From NCBI GenBank assembly GCA_963664715.2, contig CAXXUY010000001.1, positions 310,001 to 374,000 on the forward strand: a stretch of DNA of 64,000 bases. Reading direction: 5' to 3'. Below the pieces are notes generated by a model. That model searched no databases. It was not told the DNA's origin and saw only the letters and a list, made by a program, of their open reading frames with translations. Source of the DNA: JAPOXR01 sp963664715 (GTDB lineage: Bacteria > Pseudomonadota > Alphaproteobacteria > Rhodobacterales > Rhodobacteraceae). Both the position numbers and the translations under genes were made by a program. Positions 1-9,541 of the stretch are shown here, one piece after another; within the stretch, counting starts at the first letter, position 1, and each line of letters opens with the position of its first letter.

Positions 1-711
1 TCATGGGGCACTCCGCTCGCCGGTGCATTTGACGACAGCGATGTCCTTTCCCGGGTTTTCGCGCTACCTGGACTCTCCGGCGCGGTCCACTCGCTTCTCG
101 GGCCGGGATGCAGGGTCGATCACCATGTCATGCATATCCGCGAGCCGAATCAGGGAGCGTCGCAACATCTGCATTGTGACGCAATGATCGACGCCCGGGA
201 GTCCGCATTCGATATCCAGGTCATGATCTATCCGCAGGATGTGACACGCGAGATGGGCGGAACGCTGGTCATCCCCGGCAGCCACACGCGCAAGGCCGGT
301 GAGACCAGCATTGCCCGGTATCAGAATCTGGCGGGTCAGGTGCGGTTGACTGGTCCTGCCGGAACTGTCCTGATCCTGCACCACAATCTCTGGCATGCCG
401 GACGGCGCAACGCGAGCAACGGCGTCCGCGCCATGTACAAGATTCGCCTGAACCCGGCCGGGTCGCAGACAGGCCATTGGGACATGTCGGGCTACGATGC
501 CGCCAGGGCCCGTGCGCCGAAGCCGTTACATTCGCCGGCGACGGACAGGCAGGATGTCCAGGGGCAGCTGTCCTGTTTCCATCCTTGGGCAGACATCCGG
601 AGCGCGCATCTTGACATAATTCAGCGGACGCGGCTTTGGAGACTGCTGAGCGGAGACGAGGAATTCTCGGTTCACCATTTCCTGTCCAGGCTGGAAAACG
701 AACCGGCCTGA
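1..711 (+). CDS. Phytanoyl-CoA dioxygenase (PhyH) family protein, 5' end outside the window
   Basis: The frame is open from base 1, so the true start lies upstream and only the last 236 codons are seen. The PhyH fold is recognisable from an Fe(II)-binding HxD motif (His-Cys-Asp, bases 172-180), a distal iron-binding His in LWHAGRRN (codon at 394) and a 2-oxoglutarate-binding Arg about eleven residues later (codon at 427). These are the hallmarks of Fe(II)/2-oxoglutarate-dependent hydroxylases. The substrate cannot be told from the sequence; the family is used for many small-molecule hydroxylations. The stop lies 59 bases before the start of a LacI-type regulator on the same strand. The gene could belong to an upstream operon. 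Confidence 0.8.
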   Translation, partial: SWGTPLAGAFDDSDVLSRVFALPGLSGAVHSLLGPGCRVDHHVMHIREPNQGASQHLHCDAMIDARESAFDIQVMIYPQDVTREMGGTLVIPGSHTRKAGETSIARYQNLAGQVRLTGPAGTVLILHHNLWHAGRRNASNGVRAMYKIRLNPAGSQTGHWDMSGYDAARARAPKPLHSPATDRQDVQGQLSCFHPWADIRSAHLDIIQRTRLWRLLSGDEEFSVHHFLSRLENEPA

Positions 712-770
712 ACGAGGTTCGGCAACGGTGTGTCCACCAAGTCGGGAACGGGTTGAAAAAGGAAGAGCGA

Positions 771-1805
771 ATGTCCACGTCATCTCGATCGGCCGCGGGA
801 AGACGCGCCCGCGCGACCGACGTTGCGGAACTGGCCGGCGTGTCTCGCTCCGCGGTTTCGCGCGCGTTCTCGCAGACAGCCTATATCGCCCCGGACACCA
901 AGGCCAGGGTGTTGGAGGCTGCCGCCGAGTTGAATTACAGCCCCGACAGCCTGGCGAGCAGCCTGGCCAAGGGCAGGTCCAACATCGTCGTCGTCGTCCT
1001 GAACCAGGTCGATGCGATCAGGGGACCGAGTTTTCATTCCGCACTCATCCGGTCGCTTCAGGATTCCGGTCGCCTTCCTGTCGTGTTGAACCTGTTACCG
1101 ACAGATGATGGTGCAACCTCGCTGAAAAGGCATCTGACATTCCCTGTCGAGGGGTTGATCATCATGTCGGATTCGGTCTCGGTCGACGTTGCTTTGCACG
1201 CGGTGCCGTACGTGCGTCCGATCATGCTCAATTTCGAACGGACTCGTGCTGATGTGGACAGTATAGTCGCCAACGACGCCACCGGCATCGCTGAGATGGT
1301 CAATTACCTTTGGGAAACCGGGCATCGCTCGATCGGATTCATGGCCGGACGATCATCGTCAGTCTCCTCGACGATTCGACGGAATGCCCTGGCTCTGGAA
1401 CTCGCGCGCAAGGGAATGCATCTTGCCGTCGAGGCGAGTGGCGAATTCAACTACGATCAGGCCTTCGAGGCGGCTCCTGCCCTTCTGGCGGGAGAGAAAC
1501 TGCCTGACGCAATCTTCTGCGCCAATGACGTGATGGCCTTTGCAGTGATGGACTATCTTCGACTCAACACGCAGCACCGCGTCCCTGAAGATGTGTCGAT
1601 TGTCGGTTTTGACGACGTGTTTATGGCAAGCTGGCCAATCTATAACCTGTCAACCATCCGCCAGGATATCGACTGTATGGCCGCGGCCGTCACCGCGATC
1701 CTCGAGAGTCGACGGGATCCGCAGGACCGGAGGTTCGATCCGCCGGCAATGGCGGCGGAGTTGGTCTTGCGCGGGACAATAGGCCGACGTACACAATATA
1801 CCTGA
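771..1805 (+). CDS. LacI-family transcriptional regulator
   Basis: A 344-residue LacI/GalR-type repressor. Residues 14-34 (RATDVAELAGVSRSAVSRAF) form the N-terminal helix-turn-helix, followed by a hinge around residues 50-58. A periplasmic-binding-protein-like sensor domain fills the rest and includes the typical stretches FCANDVMAFAVMDYL and PEDVSIVGFDD. The ATG at 771 was chosen because GGAAGAGC sits just upstream and the HTH begins at the usual distance; the frame is open further 5' but that part does not look like protein. It lies 142 bases before a peptide-type ABC binding-protein gene. A 20-bp palindrome with a central CG, as in LacI-family operators, lies between them, so control of the downstream transport/hydrolase operon is likely. 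The effector is unknown. Confidence 0.9.
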   Translation: MSTSSRSAAGRRARATDVAELAGVSRSAVSRAFSQTAYIAPDTKARVLEAAAELNYSPDSLASSLAKGRSNIVVVVLNQVDAIRGPSFHSALIRSLQDSGRLPVVLNLLPTDDGATSLKRHLTFPVEGLIIMSDSVSVDVALHAVPYVRPIMLNFERTRADVDSIVANDATGIAEMVNYLWETGHRSIGFMAGRSSSVSSTIRRNALALELARKGMHLAVEASGEFNYDQAFEAAPALLAGEKLPDAIFCANDVMAFAVMDYLRLNTQHRVPEDVSIVGFDDVFMASWPIYNLSTIRQDIDCMAAAVTAILESRRDPQDRRFDPPAMAAELVLRGTIGRRTQYT

Positions 1806-1876
1806 CCGGCGCACAATTCCTGCGGCCGTGATCAATTTGTCACGCGTATCTAGCACCATGTTACTGGAGTTGACCT

Positions 1877-1896
1877 GTCTGCACGCGTGTGCAGAC
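1877..1896. promoter_or_regulatory. Palindromic operator candidate, LacI type
   Basis: GTCTGCACGCGTGTGCAGAC has perfect 8-bp arms around a central GCGT, with CG at the symmetry axis as in LacI/GalR operators. It overlaps the region just after a TTGACC hexamer (1870-1875) that could be a -35 box, and lies 51 bases before the binding-protein start. The adjacent LacI-type gene makes it a probable site for that regulator. A terminator hairpin is the alternative, but no T-run follows. Confidence 0.5.
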
Positions 1897-1947
1897 TCGG
1901 AAGGAACTGTATCTTTTGAAGGCCAAGAGCCAGAAAGGGTCCTAAAG

Positions 1948-3873
1948 ATGAAAAAGTGTCTACTACTCACAGCAGCAGGCTGTGCTGCGGTCAGCTTCGG
2001 CTTGACATCCGCAGCAGCCCAGACCTGCTCTGAATACAACGAATCGCCCATATTGGCAGACCGTGTTGCCGCCGGCGATCTTCCTCCAGTCGGCGACCGC
2101 CTGCCAGCCGAACCCCTGTTTGTCGAACCGGCCGAGCAGATCGGCATCTATGGTGGAACCATGGTCGACTCGACCGGGGGCAACCGTCTGGCCGAGTTCC
2201 GGCACTTCGGCTATGAGCCCCTGGTGCGCTGGTCGGTCGATGGCGGCGAAGTGCTGCCGAACGTTGCGAAGGGATGGGATGTCTCCGACGACGCGACCTC
2301 ATACACCTTCCATCTGCGTGAAGGCATGAAATGGTCGGATGGCGAAGACTTCACCGCCGACGACATCGTCTTCTGGTGGGAGCATGTCGAAACCAACACC
2401 GATATCCAGTCGAAGCCGCGCGGCTTCTTCATCGTCGATGGCGAGGCAGCGACAGTGACGAAGATCGACGACCACACCGTCGAGTTCAAATGGTCGAGCC
2501 CGAATGGCCTGTTCCTCGAGAACATGTCGACCTCGTATGGTGTGCGGGTCGTTCAGTTCGCGGAGCACTACCACGGGCAGTTCATCAAGTCGCTGAATCC
2601 TGAAGGTGTCGCCGAACTCCTGGCGGCTGCCAACACCGAAGACTACACGCAGTGGTGGGCCGCAAACGTGGGTTCGTACGGCAAACAGTCGGAATACAAC
2701 AACCCGGAACGCCCGTTTGTCCAGGCCTGGATCCCGACCGAGCCGTTCCTGGGCAAGGAGCGCTTCACGTTCCAGCGCAATCCCTACTACTTCAAGGTCG
2801 ACACGGCCTGCAATCAGCTGCCCTATATCGACGCGCGCACCTGGGTGCAGGTCTCGGATCCCGAAGTTCAACTGGCCAAGACGCTCTCGGGCGAGGTCGA
2901 CATCTCGCGCGTGAATATCTCGACACCGGCCAACCGGGGTGTGATGTTCCAGAGCATGGAACAGGGCGATTACCGCTTTGTGACGGCAAATTCCGCCGAC
3001 AAGAACGTGGCTGACCTGCGCTTCCCGCTGTATTATCCGGCGGATCCGGTCAAGGCAGGGATCTATTCCGACAAGAACTTCCGCATCGGTCTGTCGCACG
3101 CGATCAACCGCCAGGAACTGATCGACGTGATCTTTCTTGGCCAGGGCATTCCCCACCAGATTGCGCCGCGCCCGGAATCTCCGCTCTATCACGAACAGCT
3201 GGCGACCCAGTATACCGAGCATGACGCTGATCTGGCCAATTCGCACCTGGACATGGTGTTGCCGGAGAAGGACAGCGACGGCTTTCGCCTGCGTCCGGAC
3301 AATGGCGAGCGGTTCACCGTGGTCGTCGACGTCAATAACGAGTTCAAATCGGACTGGGGCGACATGATGGAACTAATCGAGGGTTACTGGGAAGCTGTTG
3401 GTGTAGACGTCGTGCTCAACATCGTCTCCGATGCGGTTTCGATTGCCCGGCGAACCGACCCGGACCGTGACGTCTTCCTGTGGCTCTCCGAGAACGGTTC
3501 CGGCCGCCTGCCGTTGCTGGATGCCGATGAGATGCTTCCCCGCGAGAAGACCTGGACCGAGGAATGGGAAAAGTGGTACAACTCGGGAGGAGCAGAAGGC
3601 GTGGAGCCGCCGGCCAGCTATGCCCGTGCATGGGAATTGCAGGACGCGATTCCGACGCTCTTTGGCGACGCACAGATGGAGGCGTGGGACGAGTTGGTGC
3701 AAATCGCTGCGGACGAATTTGCGCAGATCGGCATCGCCCTGCCAATGGGCAACTACCGCGCCGTCAACAACCGTCTGCGCAACGTGCCTGAGCCGCTTCT
3801 GGAAGGATGGCTCTACCCGGGCATTTCACCGGCCAACTTCTCGACCTTCTACATCGATTCATCGGGCCAGTAA
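1948..3873 (+). CDS. Peptide/oligopeptide-type ABC transporter substrate-binding protein (SBP family 5)
   Basis: A 641-residue periplasmic binding protein. The ATG at 1948 starts a clear Sec signal peptide (MKKCLLLTAAGCAAVSFGL, cleavage near AAAQ). Family 5 hallmarks follow: the GIYGGTM region, YEPLVRW, and DVSDDATSYTFHLREGMKWS with DGEDFTADDIVFWWE. This is the first gene of a coupled operon with two permeases and a double ATPase. Family 5 proteins carry peptides but also many other small molecules. Two downstream hydrolase genes suggest a ligand that is hydrolysed after uptake. The frame is open 120 bases further upstream, but that part lacks a leader-like sequence. Confidence 0.9.
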   Translation: MKKCLLLTAAGCAAVSFGLTSAAAQTCSEYNESPILADRVAAGDLPPVGDRLPAEPLFVEPAEQIGIYGGTMVDSTGGNRLAEFRHFGYEPLVRWSVDGGEVLPNVAKGWDVSDDATSYTFHLREGMKWSDGEDFTADDIVFWWEHVETNTDIQSKPRGFFIVDGEAATVTKIDDHTVEFKWSSPNGLFLENMSTSYGVRVVQFAEHYHGQFIKSLNPEGVAELLAAANTEDYTQWWAANVGSYGKQSEYNNPERPFVQAWIPTEPFLGKERFTFQRNPYYFKVDTACNQLPYIDARTWVQVSDPEVQLAKTLSGEVDISRVNISTPANRGVMFQSMEQGDYRFVTANSADKNVADLRFPLYYPADPVKAGIYSDKNFRIGLSHAINRQELIDVIFLGQGIPHQIAPRPESPLYHEQLATQYTEHDADLANSHLDMVLPEKDSDGFRLRPDNGERFTVVVDVNNEFKSDWGDMMELIEGYWEAVGVDVVLNIVSDAVSIARRTDPDRDVFLWLSENGSGRLPLLDADEMLPREKTWTEEWEKWYNSGGAEGVEPPASYARAWELQDAIPTLFGDAQMEAWDELVQIAADEFAQIGIALPMGNYRAVNNRLRNVPEPLLEGWLYPGISPANFSTFYIDSSGQ

Positions 3874-3939
3874 GCCGCCGGACACGAATTGGGAAAGGGC
3901 GTCCGCGCCCTTTCCGCAAAGCCGCAGAGGAGACAGAAC

Positions 3940-4947
3940 GTGGCCCGCTTTCTAGCTCGCCGTCTTGTCCTGATGCTGCTCACCGTAATCGCGATCTCCG
4001 TCATTTCATTCTTTATCATTATCCTGCCGCCGGGAGACTTCGTGGACCGGCTGGTGCAGGAGGCGAACCAGTATGGAGAGAATCTCGAGCCTCATGAAAT
4101 CGAGGACCTGCGCCGCATCTACGGATTGAACCGAAGCGCCGTAGAACAGTACTTCGTGTGGATCGGGAACATCCTGATTCGCGGAGATTTCGGCTACTCG
4201 TTTGGCTGGGACGTGCCAGTCTCCGAACTGATCGGCCAGCGCCTCGGCCTGACATCTCTTCTGTCGGTCGTAACGCTGCTTTTCGTCTGGGTCGTGGCGA
4301 TCCCGGTCGGCATCTATTCGGCGGTGCGGAAATACTCCCTGGGTGACTACGTCTTTACTTTCCTGGGTTTCATCGGCCTGGCCATTCCGAATTTCCTCCT
4401 GGCGCTGGTGCTGCTCTACATCTCGTTCCGCTATTTTGGCCAGAGCGTTGGCGGCCTGTTCTCGCCGGAATTCGTGAATGCACCGTGGTCCCTGGCCAGG
4501 GTCGCGGACCTGATTTCGCATCTTTGGATCCCGGTGATCGTGCTGGGCACGGCCGGAACCGCTGAAGTCATCCGCAAGATACGCGCCAACCTGCTCGACG
4601 AGTTGCACCGTCCATATGTTCTGACCGCCCGCGCCAAGGGGCTGGACGAGACGCATCTGCTGCTCAAGTATCCGGTGCGCCATTCGCTGAACCCCTTCGT
4701 GTCGGAGTTGAACGACCTGTTCGTGAAGATCGTTTCCGGCGAGACCATCGTGGCCGTCGTGCTCGGCCTTCAGACAACGGGCCCCTTGCTGCTCAAGGCC
4801 TTGAAGGAGGAAGACCTCTACCTGGCCTCGACGTTGATCATGTTCCTGAGCTTCCTGGCCGTGCTGGGAACGCTTTTGTCAGACCTTCTCCTGATGCTGC
4901 TCGATCCGAAGATACGGCGCCAGGCGGCAAGCCAGGAGATGATGTGA
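3940..4947 (+). CDS. ABC transporter permease, DppB/OppB type
   Basis: A 335-residue inner-membrane permease with an N-terminal helix (VLMLLTVIAISVISFFIIIL) and five further hydrophobic segments. The cytoplasmic EAA loop, which contacts the ATPase, is visible as LTARAKGLDETHLL. A GTG start at 3940 is preferred because GCAGAGGAG lies about eight bases upstream and the arginine-rich start ARFLARRL is typical of DppB proteins. A TTG 51 bases upstream is also in frame. The stop overlaps the next permease start by four bases, so the two are translationally coupled. Confidence 0.9.
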   Translation: MARFLARRLVLMLLTVIAISVISFFIIILPPGDFVDRLVQEANQYGENLEPHEIEDLRRIYGLNRSAVEQYFVWIGNILIRGDFGYSFGWDVPVSELIGQRLGLTSLLSVVTLLFVWVVAIPVGIYSAVRKYSLGDYVFTFLGFIGLAIPNFLLALVLLYISFRYFGQSVGGLFSPEFVNAPWSLARVADLISHLWIPVIVLGTAGTAEVIRKIRANLLDELHRPYVLTARAKGLDETHLLLKYPVRHSLNPFVSELNDLFVKIVSGETIVAVVLGLQTTGPLLLKALKEEDLYLASTLIMFLSFLAVLGTLLSDLLLMLLDPKIRRQAASQEMM

Positions 4948-6041
4948 AGACACAGGCAGCACATCTGAGTCATTCCCAGCTCGTAATTCGCCGCTTTCTG
5001 CGCCACCGCCTGGGAATCTTCGGCGCCGTCATGACGTTTCTGATCTATCTGGTTGCTGCCTTCGTGGAATTCCTCGCGCCGCACACACCGGGCTCGTACC
5101 AAGCCAGGGATGTCTATGCGCCGCCACAGAGCATTCGCTGGATCCTGGAGAGTCCGGAAGGCCGTCGGTTTCAGCCGCATGTCTACGGCCTGCGCTCGAC
5201 GACGGATTACAACACGGGCCAGCGAATATTCGAGGAGGACCCTGACAGGGTGATCGAACTCGGTTTCTTCGTGCGCGGCGACGACTACAGGTTCTGGGGC
5301 CTCCTCCCGTCCAATCTTCATTTCATAGGCCCGGAGGATCCCGGCGAACGCGTGTACTTCCTTGGTGCGGATCGGCTGGGCCGTGATGTGCTGAGCCGCA
5401 CGATCTACGCGACACGCGTCTCGATGACGATTGGCTTGGTAGGTGTCGGCCTCAGTGTCATTTTCGGCATCGCGATCGGCGGCATTTCCGGCTATTTCGG
5501 TGGATTTGTCGATCTGGCGATCCAGCGGTTGATCGAGTTCCTGCAATCCCTGCCATCGATCCCGCTCTGGATCGGACTTGCCGCTGCCATTCCGCCCACG
5601 ACACCACCGATCAGGACCTATTTCTTCATCACGGCGATCCTGTCGATCATCGGCTGGACCGGGCTTGCGCGGGTGGTGCGCGGGCGGTTCATGGCGCTGA
5701 AGGACGAGGATTTCATCAAATCCGCACGCCTCGACGGCAACCGACCGGTACGGATCATCCGGCGGCATATGGTACCCAATTTCCTGTCGCACATCATTGC
5801 CGTGGTCACGCTGGCGATTCCGGGAATGATCATAGCGGAAACATCGCTGAGTTTCCTCGGTATCGGACTTCGGCCGCCGGTCGTAAGTTGGGGCGTGCTG
5901 CTGCAGGAGGCACAAAACCTGAGATCAATTGCCACCGCACCCTGGTTGTTCCTTCCAGGGGCGGCGGTCGTCGTGGCCGTTCTGTCACTCAATTTCCTCG
6001 GCGACGGGCTTCGAGATGCTGCAGACCCCTATGCAAACTGA
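4944..6041 (+). CDS. ABC transporter permease, DppC/OppC type
   Basis: A 365-residue permease starting with GTG in a four-base overlap with the preceding permease. It has an N-terminal helix (residues about 24-45), then a long periplasmic loop that is typical of the larger DppC variants, then the transport domain. The EAA motif lies in ALKDEDFIKSARLDGNRPVR. The partner is the DppB-type permease; together they would form the channel of the importer. The 3' end overlaps the start of the ATPase gene by 26 bases. Confidence 0.9.
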   Translation: MKTQAAHLSHSQLVIRRFLRHRLGIFGAVMTFLIYLVAAFVEFLAPHTPGSYQARDVYAPPQSIRWILESPEGRRFQPHVYGLRSTTDYNTGQRIFEEDPDRVIELGFFVRGDDYRFWGLLPSNLHFIGPEDPGERVYFLGADRLGRDVLSRTIYATRVSMTIGLVGVGLSVIFGIAIGGISGYFGGFVDLAIQRLIEFLQSLPSIPLWIGLAAAIPPTTPPIRTYFFITAILSIIGWTGLARVVRGRFMALKDEDFIKSARLDGNRPVRIIRRHMVPNFLSHIIAVVTLAIPGMIIAETSLSFLGIGLRPPVVSWGVLLQEAQNLRSIATAPWLFLPGAAVVVAVLSLNFLGDGLRDAADPYAN

Positions 6042-8115
6042 CGCTCTCCTGTCGCTGCAGGAGCTGACGGTCTCCTTTAGGGACGGCCGTCGCCGGAGTG
6101 TAGCGCTTCGGGATGTCGGATTCGATCTGCCGCGTTCCAGGACGGTCGCAATCGTCGGAGAGTCCGGTTGCGGCAAGTCTCTGACGGCGCGCAGCATTCT
6201 GCGCATCCTCGACTCGAACGCCACCATCGATAGCGGGCAAATCCTGTTCGAGGGCGTAAATCTGGCCGGACCGACCGAGAAGGATCCCGTCCTGCGCAGC
6301 ATTCGGGGCGGACGCATCGGGTTGATCTACCAGGAACCGCTGACCGCCTTGTCGAGCTTTTACACAGTCGGCAACCAGATAATGGAAGTGATCCGACGGC
6401 ACCAGGATGTGACGAAAGCGGAGGCGCGTGAACGCGCAATCGATCTGTTGCATTCCGTCGGAATGCCGAATCCGGCACAGCGCCTTGATGCGTACACGTT
6501 CGAACTGTCAGGCGGGCAGCGCCAGCGCGTGATGATCGCAATGGCGCTGGGTCCGCACCCGTCACTTCTGATCGCCGACGAACCGACGACAGCGCTTGAT
6601 GTCACGACCCAGGCTGTGATCCTCGACCTCCTGCAGGAACTGCAACAAAGCCAGGGGATGTCGATCCTGTACATTACACATGATTTGGGGGTTGTTTCCC
6701 GCATGGCGGACGAGGTGGTGGTGATGTATCTGGGCGAGGTCGTGGAGCACGGTTCCAGGGCGGACGTGCTGACAACACCGAGGCACCCCTACACCCAGGC
6801 GCTCATGGCTTCACTGCCGGGGCGCGACCAACGCCGCCAGACGACGATCCCGGGGACGGTACCGACCTTGGAAGAGCGTCCGGCAGGGTGTGCTTTCGCA
6901 CCTCGCTGCGCATTTGCCAGGCCCGGTCTTTGCGACGTGGAAAGGCCTGTGCTTGTGCGTTCCGAAAATATTGACGTTCGTTGCCATGCCTTCGGAGACG
7001 CCGCTGACATGTTCGACCTGACGCTGCAGTCAGCACGGCCGGATGCGGTCACAACGGGGAGGTCACGGCCATTCGGGGACAGGATGCTGGACCTGCAGGG
7101 TGTCAGCAAGACGTTCGAGAAGCGAGAGGGCCTGTTCGGGCAGCGCACGCGCAGGATCAAGGCTGTACAGGATGTCTCCCTGGAACTGCGGCAGGGCGAA
7201 ACCCTGGCGCTCGTCGGCGAATCCGGGTGCGGCAAGACCACTCTGGGGCAAACCATAGTCGGACTCCACAGGGCGACGCGGGGTCGCGTGATGTTCGGGG
7301 TCGATGGGCAGGACAGGGACATCACCAACCTTCCCGTTGCCGAATGGCGCAACGTTTGGCAATCCATGCGGATGGTGTTTCAGGATCCGTTCTCCTCGCT
7401 GAACCCGCGCATGACCGCTTTCGACATTGTGGCCGAGCCACTGCTGCAACGCCCTGAAGGACGACCTCCCGAACCGGAACTGGTCGAAAAGGTCCACGGA
7501 CTCTTCCGTCTGGTGGGGCTGGACCCCGAGATGTCAGGCCGTTATCCCCATGCGTTTTCCGGAGGGCAGCGCCAGCGGGTCGGTGTGGCACGAGCACTTG
7601 CCCCCGACCCGAAGGTAATCATTGCGGACGAACCGGTCTCCGCGCTTGACGTGTCTGTTCAGGCGCAAGTGCTGAACCTGTTACGCGACCTTCAGTCCGA
7701 TCTCGGGTTGAGCTACCTCTTCATCTCGCACGACTTGAACGTGGTGGCGAGCCTCGCTCACAGGGTAGCGGTGATGTATGCCGGCCGAATAGTCGAAGTG
7801 GCGGAGACTGATGACATTCTGGACAGCCCGCGCCACCCCTATTCCGAGGCGCTCCTGAGCGCCGTGCTGACGCCTGGTCGAGCCTATCAGGACAGTCGCT
7901 TGCGTCTGCGCGGCGGTCCGCCAGATCCCTCGAACCTTCCTGGGGGCTGCGTCTTTGCCGAACGCTGCGCCTATGCGACTGACGCTTGCACACGGCAAAT
8001 ACCCGAGATGCGCGAACTGGGAGGACGCCAGGTGGCCTGCCATCACACCGAAGCCCTTGAACTGCACGGATTACGCAATGAGAACCTTCCCGGGAACCCT
8101 ATGCCCAACTCATAG
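6016..8115 (+). CDS. Fused dual ATP-binding protein of a peptide-type ABC transporter (DppD-DppF fusion)
   Basis: One 699-residue protein holds two complete ABC ATPase domains. The first has Walker A GESGCGKSLTA, signature LSGGQRQR and Walker B LLIADEPTTALD. The second has GESGCGKTTLG, FSGGQRQR and VIIADEPVSALD. Each half ends with the Cys-rich oligopeptide-ATPase tail (CAFAPRCAFARPGLC and CVFAERCAYATDAC). The fusion replaces the separate D and F proteins found in enteric dipeptide systems. ATG 6016 and ATG 6031 are both possible starts, and both overlap the end of the permease gene. The 3' end overlaps the first hydrolase gene, which suggests tight co-expression. Confidence 0.92.
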   Translation: MLQTPMQTDALLSLQELTVSFRDGRRRSVALRDVGFDLPRSRTVAIVGESGCGKSLTARSILRILDSNATIDSGQILFEGVNLAGPTEKDPVLRSIRGGRIGLIYQEPLTALSSFYTVGNQIMEVIRRHQDVTKAEARERAIDLLHSVGMPNPAQRLDAYTFELSGGQRQRVMIAMALGPHPSLLIADEPTTALDVTTQAVILDLLQELQQSQGMSILYITHDLGVVSRMADEVVVMYLGEVVEHGSRADVLTTPRHPYTQALMASLPGRDQRRQTTIPGTVPTLEERPAGCAFAPRCAFARPGLCDVERPVLVRSENIDVRCHAFGDAADMFDLTLQSARPDAVTTGRSRPFGDRMLDLQGVSKTFEKREGLFGQRTRRIKAVQDVSLELRQGETLALVGESGCGKTTLGQTIVGLHRATRGRVMFGVDGQDRDITNLPVAEWRNVWQSMRMVFQDPFSSLNPRMTAFDIVAEPLLQRPEGRPPEPELVEKVHGLFRLVGLDPEMSGRYPHAFSGGQRQRVGVARALAPDPKVIIADEPVSALDVSVQAQVLNLLRDLQSDLGLSYLFISHDLNVVASLAHRVAVMYAGRIVEVAETDDILDSPRHPYSEALLSAVLTPGRAYQDSRLRLRGGPPDPSNLPGGCVFAERCAYATDACTRQIPEMRELGGRQVACHHTEALELHGLRNENLPGNPMPNS

Positions 8116-9541
8116 CGGAATATCGACCCTGGACATGACAGTGCGTCCCCCGCCATCCGGGGAAAGCCACTACCTGTATGTCCCGGTTGATGTTCCCTGC
8201 GGCGTGACGCGACTGGACGTCGAGATGACTTATGACCGGGATCCGGACAGCCTGGTCGATATCGGATTGCTCGATCCGCGAGCCGGTGCCTTTCCCACGC
8301 AGGAAGGGTTTCGGGGGTGGAGCGGGGGTGCCCGTGACAGCTTTTTCCTGGGTCCGGGCGGTGCGACGCCCGGATATGTTGCTGGAGAGATGCTGCCCGG
8401 GCGCTGGATGATCCTTTTGGGGCTGGTATCGATCCCGGATAGCGGCTTGCCGTTCCGGCTGTCGGCGCGTGTGTCAAATACTCCGGTCGATGTGTCAGGC
8501 AATCAGGAAGCCGCCGTTCCCCGGCACCGCGGTCCCGGCTGGTATCGCGGCGATTGCCACGCGCATACCTTCCACTCCGACGCGAAGGGTGCGCCAGAAA
8601 TGCTGCACGAGGAGGCAAAGATCGCTGGCCTCGATTTCCTGTTCATTACTGACCACAACAACATGACGGCCTGGTCAAACTACTTCCGGTCCGTATCAAG
8701 CGAGGAATTGCTTTTTCTGCCGGGCATGGAAGTCACGACCCTGGGCGGACACGCAAACGCGCTGGGTATTTCGCGCTGGGTCGACTTTCGCGTGGAACTC
8801 CCAGGTGATCCTTCAATCCTGGCCCAGCAGGTCGCCCTCGCAGGCGGGCTCTTGTCCATAAACCATGACAAGCCACCGATCCCGTGGCGGCATCCGCTAC
8901 CGCGGATTGATTGCATGGAAGTATGGCAACGTCATTGGTTGGCTGCCAACGAGGTTTCACTGGCGCGCTACGACCAGTTGCTCAGGAAGGGGCGGCGAAT
9001 AACTGCGATCGGTGGCAGCGACTACCACCAGCCTGCCAGTATCGACCGTTCGATTCCCTTTCGTCTGGGAACGCCGACAACCGTGCTCTGTTGCGAGGAA
9101 CTGAGCCAGGACGGGGTGATGCGGGCGTTGAAGTCCGGGCAGGGTTACGTCACCGAAGCTCCGGATGGTCCTTCGATCATTCTCGAAGCCGAGGGTTCAG
9201 CTATGGGCGGTGTAGTGCCAAACGGCTCTGAGAGGAGCATCCGGACTTCGATTTCCGGAGCGCCAGGCGACGAATTCGTGCTTGTCAGCGACGAAGGCGA
9301 AGTTGCACGTCTGGCCATTGATGGCACGGAGTTCGTGACCGAACTTCCTGTCCCGAACGACGCGAACTTCGTGCGTGGCGAGGTACAGGCAGCTGCCAGC
9401 CGCAAGCGGCTATTGGATGATGCGTTCAACGCGTTCTCGGCCAATGGACCGCCGAGAGGCCTGATGGCCGAGTCAATTGTGCAGGCACCTTTTCGCCGAG
9501 CGCTGTCAAACCCGATCTATCTTGGGAACTGGAACCAATGA
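8078..9541 (+). CDS. CehA/McbA-family PHP-domain metallohydrolase (paralogue 1)
   Basis: A 487-residue protein. An N-terminal beta-rich domain (residues 1-150) precedes a PHP-type metal-dependent phosphoesterase/hydrolase domain. Metal-binding motifs are GDCHAHTFHSD (residues 158-168), TDHNN (191-195), a conserved Glu in GMEVTT, INHDKPP and GGSDYH near residue 330. The family includes the carbamate hydrolases CehA and McbA, so ester, amide or phosphoester cleavage are all possible. Start choice is uncertain: ATG 8078 overlaps the ATPase gene, and ATG 8135 lies just after it. No signal peptide is visible, so it should act in the cytoplasm on the imported compound. It is the tandem paralogue of the next gene. 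Confidence 0.8.
   Translation: MRTFPGTLCPTHSGISTLDMTVRPPPSGESHYLYVPVDVPCGVTRLDVEMTYDRDPDSLVDIGLLDPRAGAFPTQEGFRGWSGGARDSFFLGPGGATPGYVAGEMLPGRWMILLGLVSIPDSGLPFRLSARVSNTPVDVSGNQEAAVPRHRGPGWYRGDCHAHTFHSDAKGAPEMLHEEAKIAGLDFLFITDHNNMTAWSNYFRSVSSEELLFLPGMEVTTLGGHANALGISRWVDFRVELPGDPSILAQQVALAGGLLSINHDKPPIPWRHPLPRIDCMEVWQRHWLAANEVSLARYDQLLRKGRRITAIGGSDYHQPASIDRSIPFRLGTPTTVLCCEELSQDGVMRALKSGQGYVTEAPDGPSIILEAEGSAMGGVVPNGSERSIRTSISGAPGDEFVLVSDEGEVARLAIDGTEFVTELPVPNDANFVRGEVQAAASRKRLLDDAFNAFSANGPPRGLMAESIVQAPFRRALSNPIYLGNWNQ

Noticed and set aside
2299..3246. A 315-codon minus-strand frame opposite the peptide-type binding protein
   Set aside because: Shadow frame of a strongly supported gene.
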